Source of the DNA: SZUA-320 sp963707875
Lineage (GTDB): Bacteria > Gemmatimonadota > Gemmatimonadetes > Gemmatimonadales > GWC2-71-9
Assembly: GCA_963707875.1 (NCBI GenBank)
Contig: CAVPRU010000014.1
Span: 62,001-126,000, forward strand
Length of the DNA stretch: 64,000 nt
Direction: 5' to 3'
Part shown: positions 51,940 through 61,002 of the stretch, piece by piece
Layout: every line of letters starts with the position of its first letter
How positions within the stretch are numbered: the stretch's first letter is position 1
Made by a program: the position numbers and the translations under genes
The notes under the pieces: model-generated
Database searches by the model: none
Seen by the model: only the letters and a program-made list of their open reading frames with translations
Told to the model about the DNA's origin: nothing

Positions 51940-52485
51940 TCAGTTCGGGGCCTGGGCAAGCCGCTGGACCACCCGTTGGGTGATGTCCAGGGACTTGTCG
52001 AAGGTGACGATGCCCAGACCCTGGGCGCTGATGTCGATCACCATCGAATAGTTGCCCTCGGCCCGGATCCCCTCGATGATGGCGGTGAGCCGCTCCTGCA
52101 TCGGGGACAGCAACTCCTCTTCTCGCGCGGCGAGCCGCTGCCTGATCGCATTGCTGCGCTGTTGCAGGGCCTGGTTCTTTCCCTCCAGCTCCTTCTGCTT
52201 GGCACTCCGATTGCTCGGCGACAGCATCACCTGCTGTTGCTGAAAATCGGCCACGGCACTGTCGAGGGCGGTCTGCAGCCGGGTGACCTCGACCTGGCCG
52301 GCGTCCACTTCCTTGGCGAAGGTGCTCTCGGCCTGGGCATACCCCGGCATCCCTTGGAGGACCACCCGAGCATTGACGAAGGCCACCCGGCCGGGGGCCG
52401 GCGCCTGGGCCGCCGCCGGAGCCGGGACAGTACTCACCGGCGCCAGCGCCAAAGCCATGATCACGCGAGTCACAACTGCCTTCAT
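51940..52485 (-). CDS. skp: Periplasmic chaperone OmpH/Skp
   Basis: Skp holds unfolded outer-membrane proteins on the way to BamA. The 181-residue protein has a signal peptide (about 1-27, ending PAAAQA) and the long paired coiled-coil arms of the family: SAVADFQQQQVMLSPSNRSA, KQKELEGKNQALQQRSNAIR, then the base domain YSMVIDISAQGLGIVTFDKS. The start ATG has AGGAGG six bases upstream. The gene lies between bamA and lpxD, the same order as in Proteobacteria (bamA-skp-lpxD-fabZ-lpxA). Confidence 0.93.
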   Translation of the reverse strand: MKAVVTRVIMALALAPVSTVPAPAAAQAPAPGRVAFVNARVVLQGMPGYAQAESTFAKEVDAGQVEVTRLQTALDSAVADFQQQQVMLSPSNRSAKQKELEGKNQALQQRSNAIRQRLAAREEELLSPMQERLTAIIEGIRAEGNYSMVIDISAQGLGIVTFDKSLDITQRVVQRLAQAPN

Positions 52486-52526
52486 CCGAAACCTCCTGAG
52501 AGTGGCGTCTGACCGGCCGATGCCGA

Positions 52527-54940
52527 TCAGAAGAAGTTACCGAGCCGGAAATGCACCTTCCAACCAGGCGCCGGGCGGCCGCTGATATCCACGCGGTCCA
52601 GCCCGTAACCCAGGTCGAGGCCGAGGGGCCCCAGCGGCGAAACGACGGCGACGCCCATGCCATAGCTCCGGAACAACCGGAGCGGATTGTACTGCCGGGC
52701 ACTGCGGTACACGTTCCCGGCGTCGATGAAGAAATTGAGATACAGCGCCTGACTGATCCGGGCCCCCGTCTCGACCGTGAAGGAGGCGTACGACTGCCCG
52801 AAAGCATTCGGGCTGGCCGCGTTGCTGCCCGAGGCCCGGGGGTTGAACCCGTCCGGCGTGATGGAGAATTCCTCATACCCCCGGAGCGGAGTGCCGAACT
52901 GGACCCCGCCCATGGTGTAGAATTCGGTGAAGAACGGGCCGGCATCCCCCACGACGAAGCCGGACTTGGCGGTCAGTCCCAGCATGAACTGCATTCCGCT
53001 CCCCACTGCCCCGATCCGCCGAGCACGGCGATCGGGGTATACCAGCGCCCATCCACATCGATCTTCTGGTAGTCGCCGGTGCCGCCCAGCACCCCGCCAT
53101 TCAACTCGCCGCTCACGGTGAGCGACTGCCCCGCCACCGGGAACGGCAGCCCGATCCGGGTATCGCGCACGACGGTGGCCCCGACGCTGGACCGGGCACA
53201 GTTGTCGCACGCGAAGGTGGCCCGGAAGTCCTCGGAGCCTTCGCTGTAGGAGATCAGCTGGTAGCCGTAGGAGGTGAACAGGCGGGTGTAGCGGGCGCCC
53301 AGCAAGGGGAGGCCTACCTGGAGGGTGCCGCCCACCCGCTTTTGCCGCCCCAGGTCACCCACCGTGTACCGCTGCCGGGAGTTGAACAGCGTCAGGGTGG
53401 TGGATATCCGGCTCTCCCGAAAGGCCGGGTCGGTATACGACAGGTTGAAATCGTTGATGTTCCGGCCGAATTGCCACTGCAGCTTCCCGCGCTTCGCCTT
53501 GCCGAACAGATTGGGCTCTTCCAGTCCGATGAATCCGCCGACCCCGGTGCCCTGCCCGAGAGTCGCGCCGAACTGCACGTTGCCGGTCCGTTTCTCGACG
53601 ACCCGGAAGACGATGTCGACGTCGACTCCATTCTCGGTGGGCTGCACGTCGGGCGGCGGCATCGGCTGCTGAAAGAAGTTCAGGTTGGAGACGTTCTCGT
53701 ACGACCGGATCAAAGCGTCCCGGCTGAAGGTCTGGCCCGGCAGCATCACGATCTGTTCCCGGATGACCCGCTCGTGGGTCACGTCGTTCCCGACGATGAT
53801 GATCCGGTTGATGCTGGCGGGGCTGCCCTCCTGAATGCTCCACCGCAGGTCCAGATAGGACTTCCCCGTCGGGCCGGTCCGGCGAATGGCCTCCGGCACC
53901 ACCCTGGAGTAGATGTAGCCATTGTTGGCATACAGGGTCTGCAGCTTGTCGGTCGCGTCAGCCCACTCGGAGGCCGAGAACGGCACGTCGATTTCCTTGC
54001 CGCTGCCGGCCTCGACTCCACTCCCGAACGGAAGGAACGAGGTGACCTCGTCGGTGGAGTAGCGGCGGTTGCCGACCACATTGAAGGTCCCCACCCGGTA
54101 CTGCTCGCCTTCCTCGACCTCCAGCCTGAGAATGGCCTTGCCCGGGACCCCGTCCGTCAGCAGCGTATCGTCCAGCACCTGAAAGTCGATGTGGCCACGG
54201 TCGCCGTACCATTTCGGCAGGTTCTGGCGGACATCAAGGTCGAGCTTCTCCTCGCTGAATTCACCCTTCTGGAACCACCAGAACCCCTCCGGCTTGGAGG
54301 TCATGCCGGACACCACCAACTCGTCTTTGAAGGTCTGGTTCCCCTCCACCTGGACCTGGGCGATCGCCACCCGGTTCCCCTCCGTGATATCGAACAAGAG
54401 GCGGGCCGCTCCCGGGCCCGTCGCAGCCTCCACCAGCTTGACGGTGGCCGCGTAGAAGCCTCGGCTCTTATAGAGGGAATCGATGGCCGAGCGGGATCGT
54501 TCCGCCGCCGCCCGATCCAGGGGACGCCCCTCGACCAGCCCGACCTTGCCGCGGACCTGCCGTTCCTCCAGCTTGTCGGTCCCGCGGACCGCCCAGCGGC
54601 TGAGAATCGGCCGCTCCAGGACCACCAGCGCCAGGACCAGGGGCTGCTCGCTGCGCCGCTCGATCCGGACATCATCGAACTGCCCGGTCCGGAACAGCGC
54701 CTGGATGGCGCGCTGCAGGTTGCGGAAGTTGGTCGGCTGAAACAGGACGATCCCCGAGGTTCGGAAGATCTGATCGGCGGAGACCCGGCGATTGCCCTCG
54801 ATGGCGAGGCTGTCGACGACCAGGGTCTCCTGCCCGGAAACCAGGGCGGGACGCCCGAGCAGCCCTCCCAGGAGCATCCCGAACCCCGCCACGATCCGCC
54901 ACCCCGACCGGAGCCTGCACCGCTGAGCCATTCGAGACAT
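52527..54940 (-). CDS. bamA: Outer-membrane assembly factor BamA (frameshifted by one base)
   Basis: BamA inserts beta-barrel proteins into the outer membrane. A signal peptide (about 1-36) is followed by five POTRA-like repeats, for example LVVDSLAIEGNRRVSADQIF, VAIAQVQVEGNQTFKDELV and YRVGTFNVVGNRRYSTDEV. The barrel then starts around GNVQFGATLGQGTGVGGFIG. The conserved L6 motif appears as TPLRGYEEF. The frame breaks at a C4 run (53009-53012, GGGG on the coding strand). Adding one G links VLGGSG to VGSGMQFMLGLTAKSG and the C-terminal strands ending HFRLGNFF with the terminal aromatic. The repaired length is 804 residues, typical. Two cysteines (CDNC) sit in an extracellular loop. Confidence 0.94.
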
Positions 54941-54957
54941 CCAGTTGCGTGTGGCGG

Positions 54958-57435
54958 TCAGGCCTTGGTCCCGGTGAGCGCCCGGAAGATCAACTGCTCG
55001 CCGTCCGGTGCTACGTCCACCTCGACTTCGTCCCCACGCGACAGGTCGCCGGCCAGCAGCTTCTCACTCAACGGGTCCTCGATGAATCGTTGAATGGCCC
55101 GCCGGAGGGGTCGGGCGCCGTAGCTGGCATCGTACCCGCGCTCGGCCAGGAAGCTGACCGCCGCCGGCGTCAGATGGATCTCATCCCCAAGGCGGCGTTC
55201 GACATCCCGCAGCATGATCATCACGATCTTGGCAATGTGATCGCGATCGAGCGGGTGGAAAATGATGGTGTCATCCAGACGATTGAGGAACTCCGGATTG
55301 AACACCTTCTGCAATTCGTCCTTGATGGTCTCCGACATCCGGTCGAAGTCCCGCCGCTGCTCGCCGCCGTGGAACCCGAGTGACTTGCCCTGCATCAGGT
55401 CGCGGGCCCCGACATTGGAGGTCATGATCACGACCGTGTTCTTGAAGTCGATGGCCCGGCCGTAGTTGTCAGTCAGCCGTCCCTCATCGAGCACCTGGAG
55501 CAGGATGTTGAAGACGTCCGGATGGGCCTTTTCGATCTCATCGAGCAGGATGACCGAGTAGGGCCGACGGCGGACTGCCTTGGTCAGGGCGCCGGAATCC
55601 TCGTAGCCGACATACCCCGGGGGCGCCCCGATCAGGCGGGATACCGAGAACTTCTCCATGTACTCCGACATGTCTACCCGGATCAGGGCGGCCACGTCGG
55701 CGAACAGGAACTTGGCCAGCGAGCGGGCCAATTCGGTCTTCCCGACGCCGGTGGGGCCGCAGAAGATGAATGAGCCAATGGGGCGGTTGGGGTCTTTGAG
55801 CCCGGCCCGGCTCCGGCGAATCGCGCGGGAGACGGCCGCGATGGCCTCATCCTGGCCCACCACGGACTCGTGCAGCTCCTCTTCCATCCGGATCAGCCGG
55901 GTGGTCTCGGCCTCCTGCAGCCGGGTCAGCGGAATCCCGGTCCACCGGGAGACGATGAAGGCGATCGCCTCCTCATCAATCACCGGGCGGTGGGTCTGCC
56001 GTTCGCGCTCCCACTCGTCCTGCCGCAGCCGGATCCGCTGTTGCAGGTCCCGTTCGTCGTCCCGGAGTGCCGCCGCCCGCTCGAAATTCTGATCGCGAAC
56101 CGCGTCTTCCTTCTGCTGATTGACCTGCTCCAGTTGCGACTTGAGATCGACCACGTCGGCCGGCGGTACCTGGGAGGCCAGTCGCGCCCGGGCGCCCGCT
56201 TCGTCCACCACGTCGATCGCCTTGTCGGGGAGGAACCGATCCGTGATATAGCGATCGGACAGCTGGGCCGCGGCGGCGAGGGTTGCATCGGGAATCTCGA
56301 TCCGATGGTGGTCCTCGTACTTCTTCCGGAGGCCCTTGAGGATCTCGACCGTCTCCCCCACCGTCGGGGGCTCCACCATGACCGCCTGGAACCGGCGCTC
56401 CAGGGCCCCATCCTTCTCGATGTACTTCCGGTACTCGTTGAGCGTTGAGGCCCCGATGCACTGCAACTCCCCGCGGGCCAGGGCGGGCTTCAGCATGTTG
56501 GAGGCATCGATGGCACCTTCGGCCGCACCAGCGCCCACCAGGGTGTGGAGCTCGTCGATAAAGAGAATCACTTGCTTGTTGCTGGCGATCTCGTTCATCA
56601 CGGCCTTGAGCCGCTCCTCAAACTGGCCGCGGTACTTGGTGCCGGCGATCACGGCCGCCATGTCGAGCGACAGCACCCGATGCTCCCGCAGAACGTCCGG
56701 GCACTGCCGGTTGGCGATCATGATCGCCAAGCCCTCCACGATGGCGGTCTTGCCCACCCCGGGTTCGCCGATCAGGACGGGATTGTTCTTCTTGCGCCGG
56801 GCCAGGATCTCCATCATCCGCTGGATTTCATCGGTCCGACCGATGGTCGGATCGAGCTGACCTTCGGCCGCCAAGGCGGTGAGGTCGCGGCAGAAATGAT
56901 CCAGCGCCGGGGTCTTCGACTTCTTTTCCGGGCGCGCGGGGGTTCCCGTCGCCGGACCCGGGCTCGCTCCCGGCGCCGCGCCCTGCGGAAGATCGCTTCC
57001 GAGCAGCCGAAGGGTCTCGGCTCGCGACTGCTCCAGGCCCACGCCGGCGTCCATCAGGACCTGCGCCGCGATGCCCTTCTCTTCCCGCAAGAGTCCCAGC
57101 AACAGGTGCTCGGTCCCTACATAGCTGTGATTCAACTCGCGGGCCTCGGCCATGGCGAGCTCGAGGACCTTCTTGGCCCGGGAGGTATACGGCAGGTCAA
57201 GCCCCGGAGCGGCTCCGGCCTTTCCCTTCTTGACGGTCTCTTCGATCTTCTGCTGGATCTCTTCCAGATCGACGTGCAGATGGGTCAGCACGGCGGCGGC
57301 GACGCCCTCACCCTCCCGGATCAATCCCAGGAGGATGTGCTCGGTGCCGACGTACTCGTGATGCAGCCGGGCGGCTTCCTCGCGCGCCATGGCCAGCACC
57401 TTCCGCACCCGATCCGTGAAGTTGTAGCTGTTCAT
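54958..57435 (-). CDS. clpC: ClpC-type Clp protease ATPase
   Basis: The 825-residue AAA+ unfoldase feeds ClpP. The N-domain (1-145) has two repeats (HHEYVGTEHILLGLIREGEG and NHSYVGTEHLLLGLLREEKG). The first AAA+ module has Walker A GEPGVGKT (223-230) and Walker B LFIDELHTL. A middle domain with a UVR-type segment, about 437-468 (QKEDAVRDQNFERAAALRDD), distinguishes ClpC from ClpA and ClpB. The second AAA+ module has GPTGVGKT (560-567) and ends RGYDASYGARPLRRAIQRFI. It follows mcsA and mcsB by 25 bases. In Firmicutes McsB-phosphorylated proteins are delivered to ClpC; the same pairing here implies an arginine-phosphate degradation route. Confidence 0.95.
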   Translation of the reverse strand: MNSYNFTDRVRKVLAMAREEAARLHHEYVGTEHILLGLIREGEGVAAAVLTHLHVDLEEIQQKIEETVKKGKAGAAPGLDLPYTSRAKKVLELAMAEARELNHSYVGTEHLLLGLLREEKGIAAQVLMDAGVGLEQSRAETLRLLGSDLPQGAAPGASPGPATGTPARPEKKSKTPALDHFCRDLTALAAEGQLDPTIGRTDEIQRMMEILARRKKNNPVLIGEPGVGKTAIVEGLAIMIANRQCPDVLREHRVLSLDMAAVIAGTKYRGQFEERLKAVMNEIASNKQVILFIDELHTLVGAGAAEGAIDASNMLKPALARGELQCIGASTLNEYRKYIEKDGALERRFQAVMVEPPTVGETVEILKGLRKKYEDHHRIEIPDATLAAAAQLSDRYITDRFLPDKAIDVVDEAGARARLASQVPPADVVDLKSQLEQVNQQKEDAVRDQNFERAAALRDDERDLQQRIRLRQDEWERERQTHRPVIDEEAIAFIVSRWTGIPLTRLQEAETTRLIRMEEELHESVVGQDEAIAAVSRAIRRSRAGLKDPNRPIGSFIFCGPTGVGKTELARSLAKFLFADVAALIRVDMSEYMEKFSVSRLIGAPPGYVGYEDSGALTKAVRRRPYSVILLDEIEKAHPDVFNILLQVLDEGRLTDNYGRAIDFKNTVVIMTSNVGARDLMQGKSLGFHGGEQRRDFDRMSETIKDELQKVFNPEFLNRLDDTIIFHPLDRDHIAKIVMIMLRDVERRLGDEIHLTPAAVSFLAERGYDASYGARPLRRAIQRFIEDPLSEKLLAGDLSRGDEVEVDVAPDGEQLIFRALTGTKA

Positions 57436-57460
57436 CGTTCCTCTCTCTGAAGCCGCGCCC

Positions 57461-58540
57461 TCAGCCTCGCCGTCCCGCCTCGTCCGCCAGGGTCTGCCGG
57501 ACCAGGGTCGCGCGCCGAACCGCGGGATCGCCCGCCTCCTGTTCGGGGCCGGCCGCCTGGGCCAGGTGCGCCGGCTGGGAGAACATCAGCATCCGGTTCA
57601 GTCCATACATTCCGACGTCCGGAATCAGTCCCAGCCCCACACCCAGGCGCACCGCACTCAGCAGATTCATCCCCTCTTCGAAGGAGAGGGTCCGGGCATA
57701 CCGCAGCAGGCCGAACGCCCGCCACACCTTGTCCTCGATCACCCCGGGAGCATCCCGGAGCAGGACTTCGCGGGCCCGCTCTTCATACCCGATCACTTGG
57801 CGCACAATCCCTGCCAGGTGATCGAGGAGCTCGACCTCCGACTTGCCGAGAGTGGTCTGGTTGGACACCTGGAACAGGTTGCCAACGACCTCACTCCCCT
57901 CCCCGTAGAGCCCCCGAAAGGTCAACCCGACCTGTCCGAGACTCTGGAGAACTTTGTTGATTTCCTTCGTGAGGACGAGGCCGGGGAGGTGGATCAGAAT
58001 GGAGGCCCGGAGTCCGGTCCCCACGTTGGTCGGACAGCTGGTAAGATAACCGAACTCAGGGTGAAAGGCGAAGGCAAGTCGTTGCCCCAGTTCAGCGTCC
58101 AGCCTCGCCACCCGGGACCAGGCGGACCGCAATGCGAAGCCGGAAACCAGACCCTGAAGCCGGACGTGATCCTCCTCGTTGACCATCACTCCGGCCTCGG
58201 TTCCGATGATCAGGGCCGACCCTGGCCGGGGGCCGGTCGGCGACTGGGGCACCGCCAGTTCCTTGCTCACCAGGTGCCGCTCGTGCAGCAACTGGCGATC
58301 GAGCTGGGAGAGCTGGTCGATTTTCAGGCACTGCGCCCCGGTCAGGGCCTCGGCGTTGATGGTGGCCTCCTGGACCGCGCTGAGGACACGATTCCGGTCA
58401 CTGTCCACGCTCCGGAGCGGGAACGGACGTCCCTCGAGATTGCGGGCCAGCCGAACCCGGGTCGAGAGGACGAGGTGACTCTCGGGCCCACTGGCGTCGA
58501 GCCAGCCGAGGCCGCCGTCGGCGACCAGCGCCAGGTCCAT
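57461..58540 (-). CDS. mcsB: Protein-arginine kinase McsB
   Basis: McsB phosphorylates arginines on proteins, marking them for ClpCP. The 359-residue protein is an ATP:guanido phosphotransferase: LSTRVRLARNLEGRPFPL at the nucleotide site, NEEDHVRLQ (121-129), and the essential Cys169 in TSCPTNVGTGLRASILIHLP. The C-terminal dimerisation/phospho-arginine region (FRGLYGEGSEVVGNLFQVSN, and LRYARTLSFEEGMNLLSAVR) is complete, which separates bacterial McsB from creatine or arginine kinases. The ATG overlaps the mcsA stop (TGATG). No CtsR repressor gene adjoins the set. Confidence 0.95.
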   Translation of the reverse strand: MDLALVADGGLGWLDASGPESHLVLSTRVRLARNLEGRPFPLRSVDSDRNRVLSAVQEATINAEALTGAQCLKIDQLSQLDRQLLHERHLVSKELAVPQSPTGPRPGSALIIGTEAGVMVNEEDHVRLQGLVSGFALRSAWSRVARLDAELGQRLAFAFHPEFGYLTSCPTNVGTGLRASILIHLPGLVLTKEINKVLQSLGQVGLTFRGLYGEGSEVVGNLFQVSNQTTLGKSEVELLDHLAGIVRQVIGYEERAREVLLRDAPGVIEDKVWRAFGLLRYARTLSFEEGMNLLSAVRLGVGLGLIPDVGMYGLNRMLMFSQPAHLAQAAGPEQEAGDPAVRRATLVRQTLADEAGRRG

Positions 58541-59031
58541 CAGTCCAGCTCCTCCAGCTGATCGCGAATCCGGGCCGCCATTTCGAAATCTTCGGTTTCC
58601 ACCGCCTGCCGGAGCCGCTCCCGGAGCGCTCCGGCCCGTTCAGCCTTGAGCACTCCGTCGGTCCGGGGTACCGGTGCCCGACCCAGGTGCCTGGTCGAGC
58701 CATGATAGCGGCGGAGCAGGACTCGGATGGCCGGCTCGAACAGCCGCCAGCACTCGGCACAACCGAAGCGACCCGTCTGCCGGAAGTCAGCGTAGGTGCC
58801 ACCGCATCCGGGGCAGGCTCCGCCGGGGACCAGTTCGGCTTCCTCCAGGTCGGCTCCTTGCCACATGGTGGCGAGGAAGCCGCCAAGAGGGGTCTCGGGA
58901 CCAACCCCGGAGGCGGTGATGCCCTGGTCGGCCGCACAGGCCTCGCAGAGCTGGATCTGTCGGCTCTTGCCCTCTTCGACGTGCTTGACCTCCATGATGG
59001 CCTCGCGGTCCCCACACCGTTCGCATTTCAT
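58540..59031 (-). CDS. mcsA: McsA, zinc-binding activator of McsB
   Basis: McsA activates the McsB kinase. From ATG 59031 the protein has 163 residues with four CXXC pairs: CERC (3-6), CEAC (29-32), CPGC (73-76) and CAEC (91-94). This layout is that of two zinc ribbons. A UVR motif at the C-terminus (RERLRQAVETEDFEMAARIR, about 138-157) is the part that contacts partners. A much longer apparent frame that begins at 59811 joins lolD sequence through an indel and is not real. It overlaps lolD upstream and mcsB downstream. The length and cysteine number match Firmicutes McsA. Confidence 0.93.
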   Translation of the reverse strand: MKCERCGDREAIMEVKHVEEGKSRQIQLCEACAADQGITASGVGPETPLGGFLATMWQGADLEEAELVPGGACPGCGGTYADFRQTGRFGCAECWRLFEPAIRVLLRRYHGSTRHLGRAPVPRTDGVLKAERAGALRERLRQAVETEDFEMAARIRDQLEELD

Positions 59032-59742
59032 GGCGACAGCACCTCGAGGCCGGTGGGGGCTTCCAGTCGACCATCGTGCAGGGCCAGGACCCGGTCGGCG
59101 CGATCGGCCAGCGCCCGATTGTGGGTGACCACCACGATCCCCCGGTCGGAATGGCGCGCCATCAGGCCAAGCAGGTCGTGGAGCCGCTCCGCGTTGGGGG
59201 GATCGAGGTTGCCGGACGGCTCGTCCGCCAGCAGCAACACCGGATCGGCCACCAGGGCCCGGGCCACCGCCACCCGCTGCTGTTCGCCTCCGGAAAGCTG
59301 GGCCGGTCGATGCGTGGCTCGATCGCCCACCCCGACCGCCTCCAGAAGAGCAGATGCCCGGGCCCGGCATTCCGTTTCCGAATGCCCCCCGATCCGAAGC
59401 GGCATCATCACGTTCTCCAGGGCCGAGAAGTCCCGAAGGAGGTGGTGGAACTGGAACACGAACCCGACCCGCCGGCTCCGCAGGTTGGCCAGGGCGACCT
59501 CGTCGAGGTCGGCATAGGCCACGCCCTCCAGCGCGATCGTTCCACCGGTCGGGGCATCCAGCGCTCCCGAGCAGGTGCAACAGGGTGCTCTTCCCGGCCC
59601 CGCTGGCGCCGACGATGGCTACGAACTCCCCGCGCTGCAGCGTCAGATCGACGCCGGTCAGGATCGGGAGGAGCCCCCCATCGCCCCCCCGGTAGCTCTT
59701 GGTCAGCCCGCGGGCCTCCAGCAGCGGGGGCCGGCTACTCAT
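59028..59742 (-). CDS. lolD: Lipoprotein-releasing ABC ATPase LolD (frameshifted by one base)
   Basis: LolD drives release of outer-membrane lipoproteins to LolA. Walker A is GASGAGKST in the first frame (MSSRPPLLEARGLTKSYRGG start at 59742). The signature LSGGEQQRVAVARALVADP, Walker B LLLADEPSGNLD and the LolD-type GFVFQFHHLLRDFSALENVM follow in another. The break is at CTCGGGAGCGC (CCC on the + strand, 59566-59568); removing one base gives LLGALDAPTGGTIALEGVAY. The repaired length is 237 residues, normal. The start overlaps the end of the permease gene by 8 bases, and its end overlaps mcsA by 4. Confidence 0.92.
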
Positions 59743-60994
59743 GACGGATCGCATCGACCGGGACCAGGGCCGACGCCACTCGTGAGGGGTGCACCGTGGC
59801 CAGCACGGCAACGGCGAGGCTGGCGAGCACCACCGCCACCACGTCGAGCCATTGGATGTGCACCGGCAGGTGATCGATGAAGTAGATCGCCGGATCGATC
59901 CGGATCACTCCGGAAGCATCGATCAGATAGGCCATGATGAGTCCCAGCCCCAACCCGATCGTGGTCCCGGTGAGTCCGATGATCCCGCCCTGGACCAGAA
60001 ACACCCGCCGGATCGCCCCGGCGGACATCCCCATGGCTCGGAGAATCCCGATCTCCCGGGTCTTGTCGGCGACCACCATGACCAAGGTCCCGACGATGTT
60101 GAAGGCCGCGACCACCATGATGAACCAGATGATCAGTCCCATCCCGAGCTTCTCGAGCTGAAGGGCACTGAACAGGGTGGCGTTCTGGGCTTGCCAGTCG
60201 AGGGTGCGATAGGGATAGCCCAGCTTCTGCTCCAGCCGCTTGCCGATGGCGGGCGCCAGCCAGGGGTCCGTCACCTGGATCTGGATGCCGGTGATCGCTT
60301 CCCCCAGGCCGTCAAACCGCTGCGCCGTCTCGAGGGACATGATCGCGAATGCGTCGTCGTACTGGAACATTCCGGTATCGAACCGGCCGATCACTTCGAA
60401 CCGCCAGAACCTGGGTACCACGGTCCCAAGCGCGGGATTGACCCGGGCCGAGGCCGACGAGACCAGTTCCACCAGGTCCCCCGGGTAGAGCGACATCCGT
60501 TCAGCGAGCCGGTAGCCGAGGATGATGCCCCCATCGACCGAGTCACTGGTGGTCCGGAACTGGAGATCCCCCTGGGTGATGGCCTGGGGAATCGTGGTGA
60601 CGCTGGCCCGGCCGGTATCGCTGGGCAGGCCGATGATGTTGATCGCCGAGACGTACCCGGCCCGGTTCCGGGCCACTGATTGGGTGATGACTTCCGGGCC
60701 GGCGGCAACGACACCCGGCTCGGCGAGCACGGTGTCGAGCGCTCCGCGCCATGGTTCAAACCGGAGGGAAGGCCCGAAGGTCAGGACCCGGAGGTGCGGG
60801 TTGGCGATCAGGATCCGGTCGGTCAGGTCGTCCCGAAGTCCATTCATGATGCCGAGGACTACGATCAGGGCCATCACCCCGACCGCGATCCCGCCCGTGG
60901 CGATGGCGGTGTTGAGCGCCATGCCCCGGCCCCGCCGGCTCCCCCGCAGGTAGCGCCGGGCGAGGGCGATCTCGAGGGCGTTCGGGAGTCGCAT
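59735..60994 (-). CDS. lolC: Lipoprotein-releasing system permease LolC/LolE-type
   Basis: The 419-residue permease has one helix near the N-terminus (GGIAVGVMALIVVLGIMNGL), a periplasmic domain of about 230 residues, and three helices at the C-terminus, with the MacB/FtsX-type cytoplasmic loop VADKTREIGILRAMGMSAGA that meets LolD. ALEIALARRYLRG at the start is the usual LolC/E opening. Only one permease gene accompanies lolD, so the transporter may be a homodimer (LolF-like) or the second subunit lies elsewhere. It starts 8 bases after lysS ends. Confidence 0.92.
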   Translation of the reverse strand: MRLPNALEIALARRYLRGSRRGRGMALNTAIATGGIAVGVMALIVVLGIMNGLRDDLTDRILIANPHLRVLTFGPSLRFEPWRGALDTVLAEPGVVAAGPEVITQSVARNRAGYVSAINIIGLPSDTGRASVTTIPQAITQGDLQFRTTSDSVDGGIILGYRLAERMSLYPGDLVELVSSASARVNPALGTVVPRFWRFEVIGRFDTGMFQYDDAFAIMSLETAQRFDGLGEAITGIQIQVTDPWLAPAIGKRLEQKLGYPYRTLDWQAQNATLFSALQLEKLGMGLIIWFIMVVAAFNIVGTLVMVVADKTREIGILRAMGMSAGAIRRVFLVQGGIIGLTGTTIGLGLGLIMAYLIDASGVIRIDPAIYFIDHLPVHIQWLDVVAVVLASLAVAVLATVHPSRVASALVPVDAIRHE

Positions 60995-61002
60995 GGTGGC
61001 GG

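Noticed and set aside
59032..59811. 423-residue LolD-McsA fusion
   Set aside because: The frame goes through LolD out of register after an indel at 59566-59568; McsA has its own ATG at 59031.
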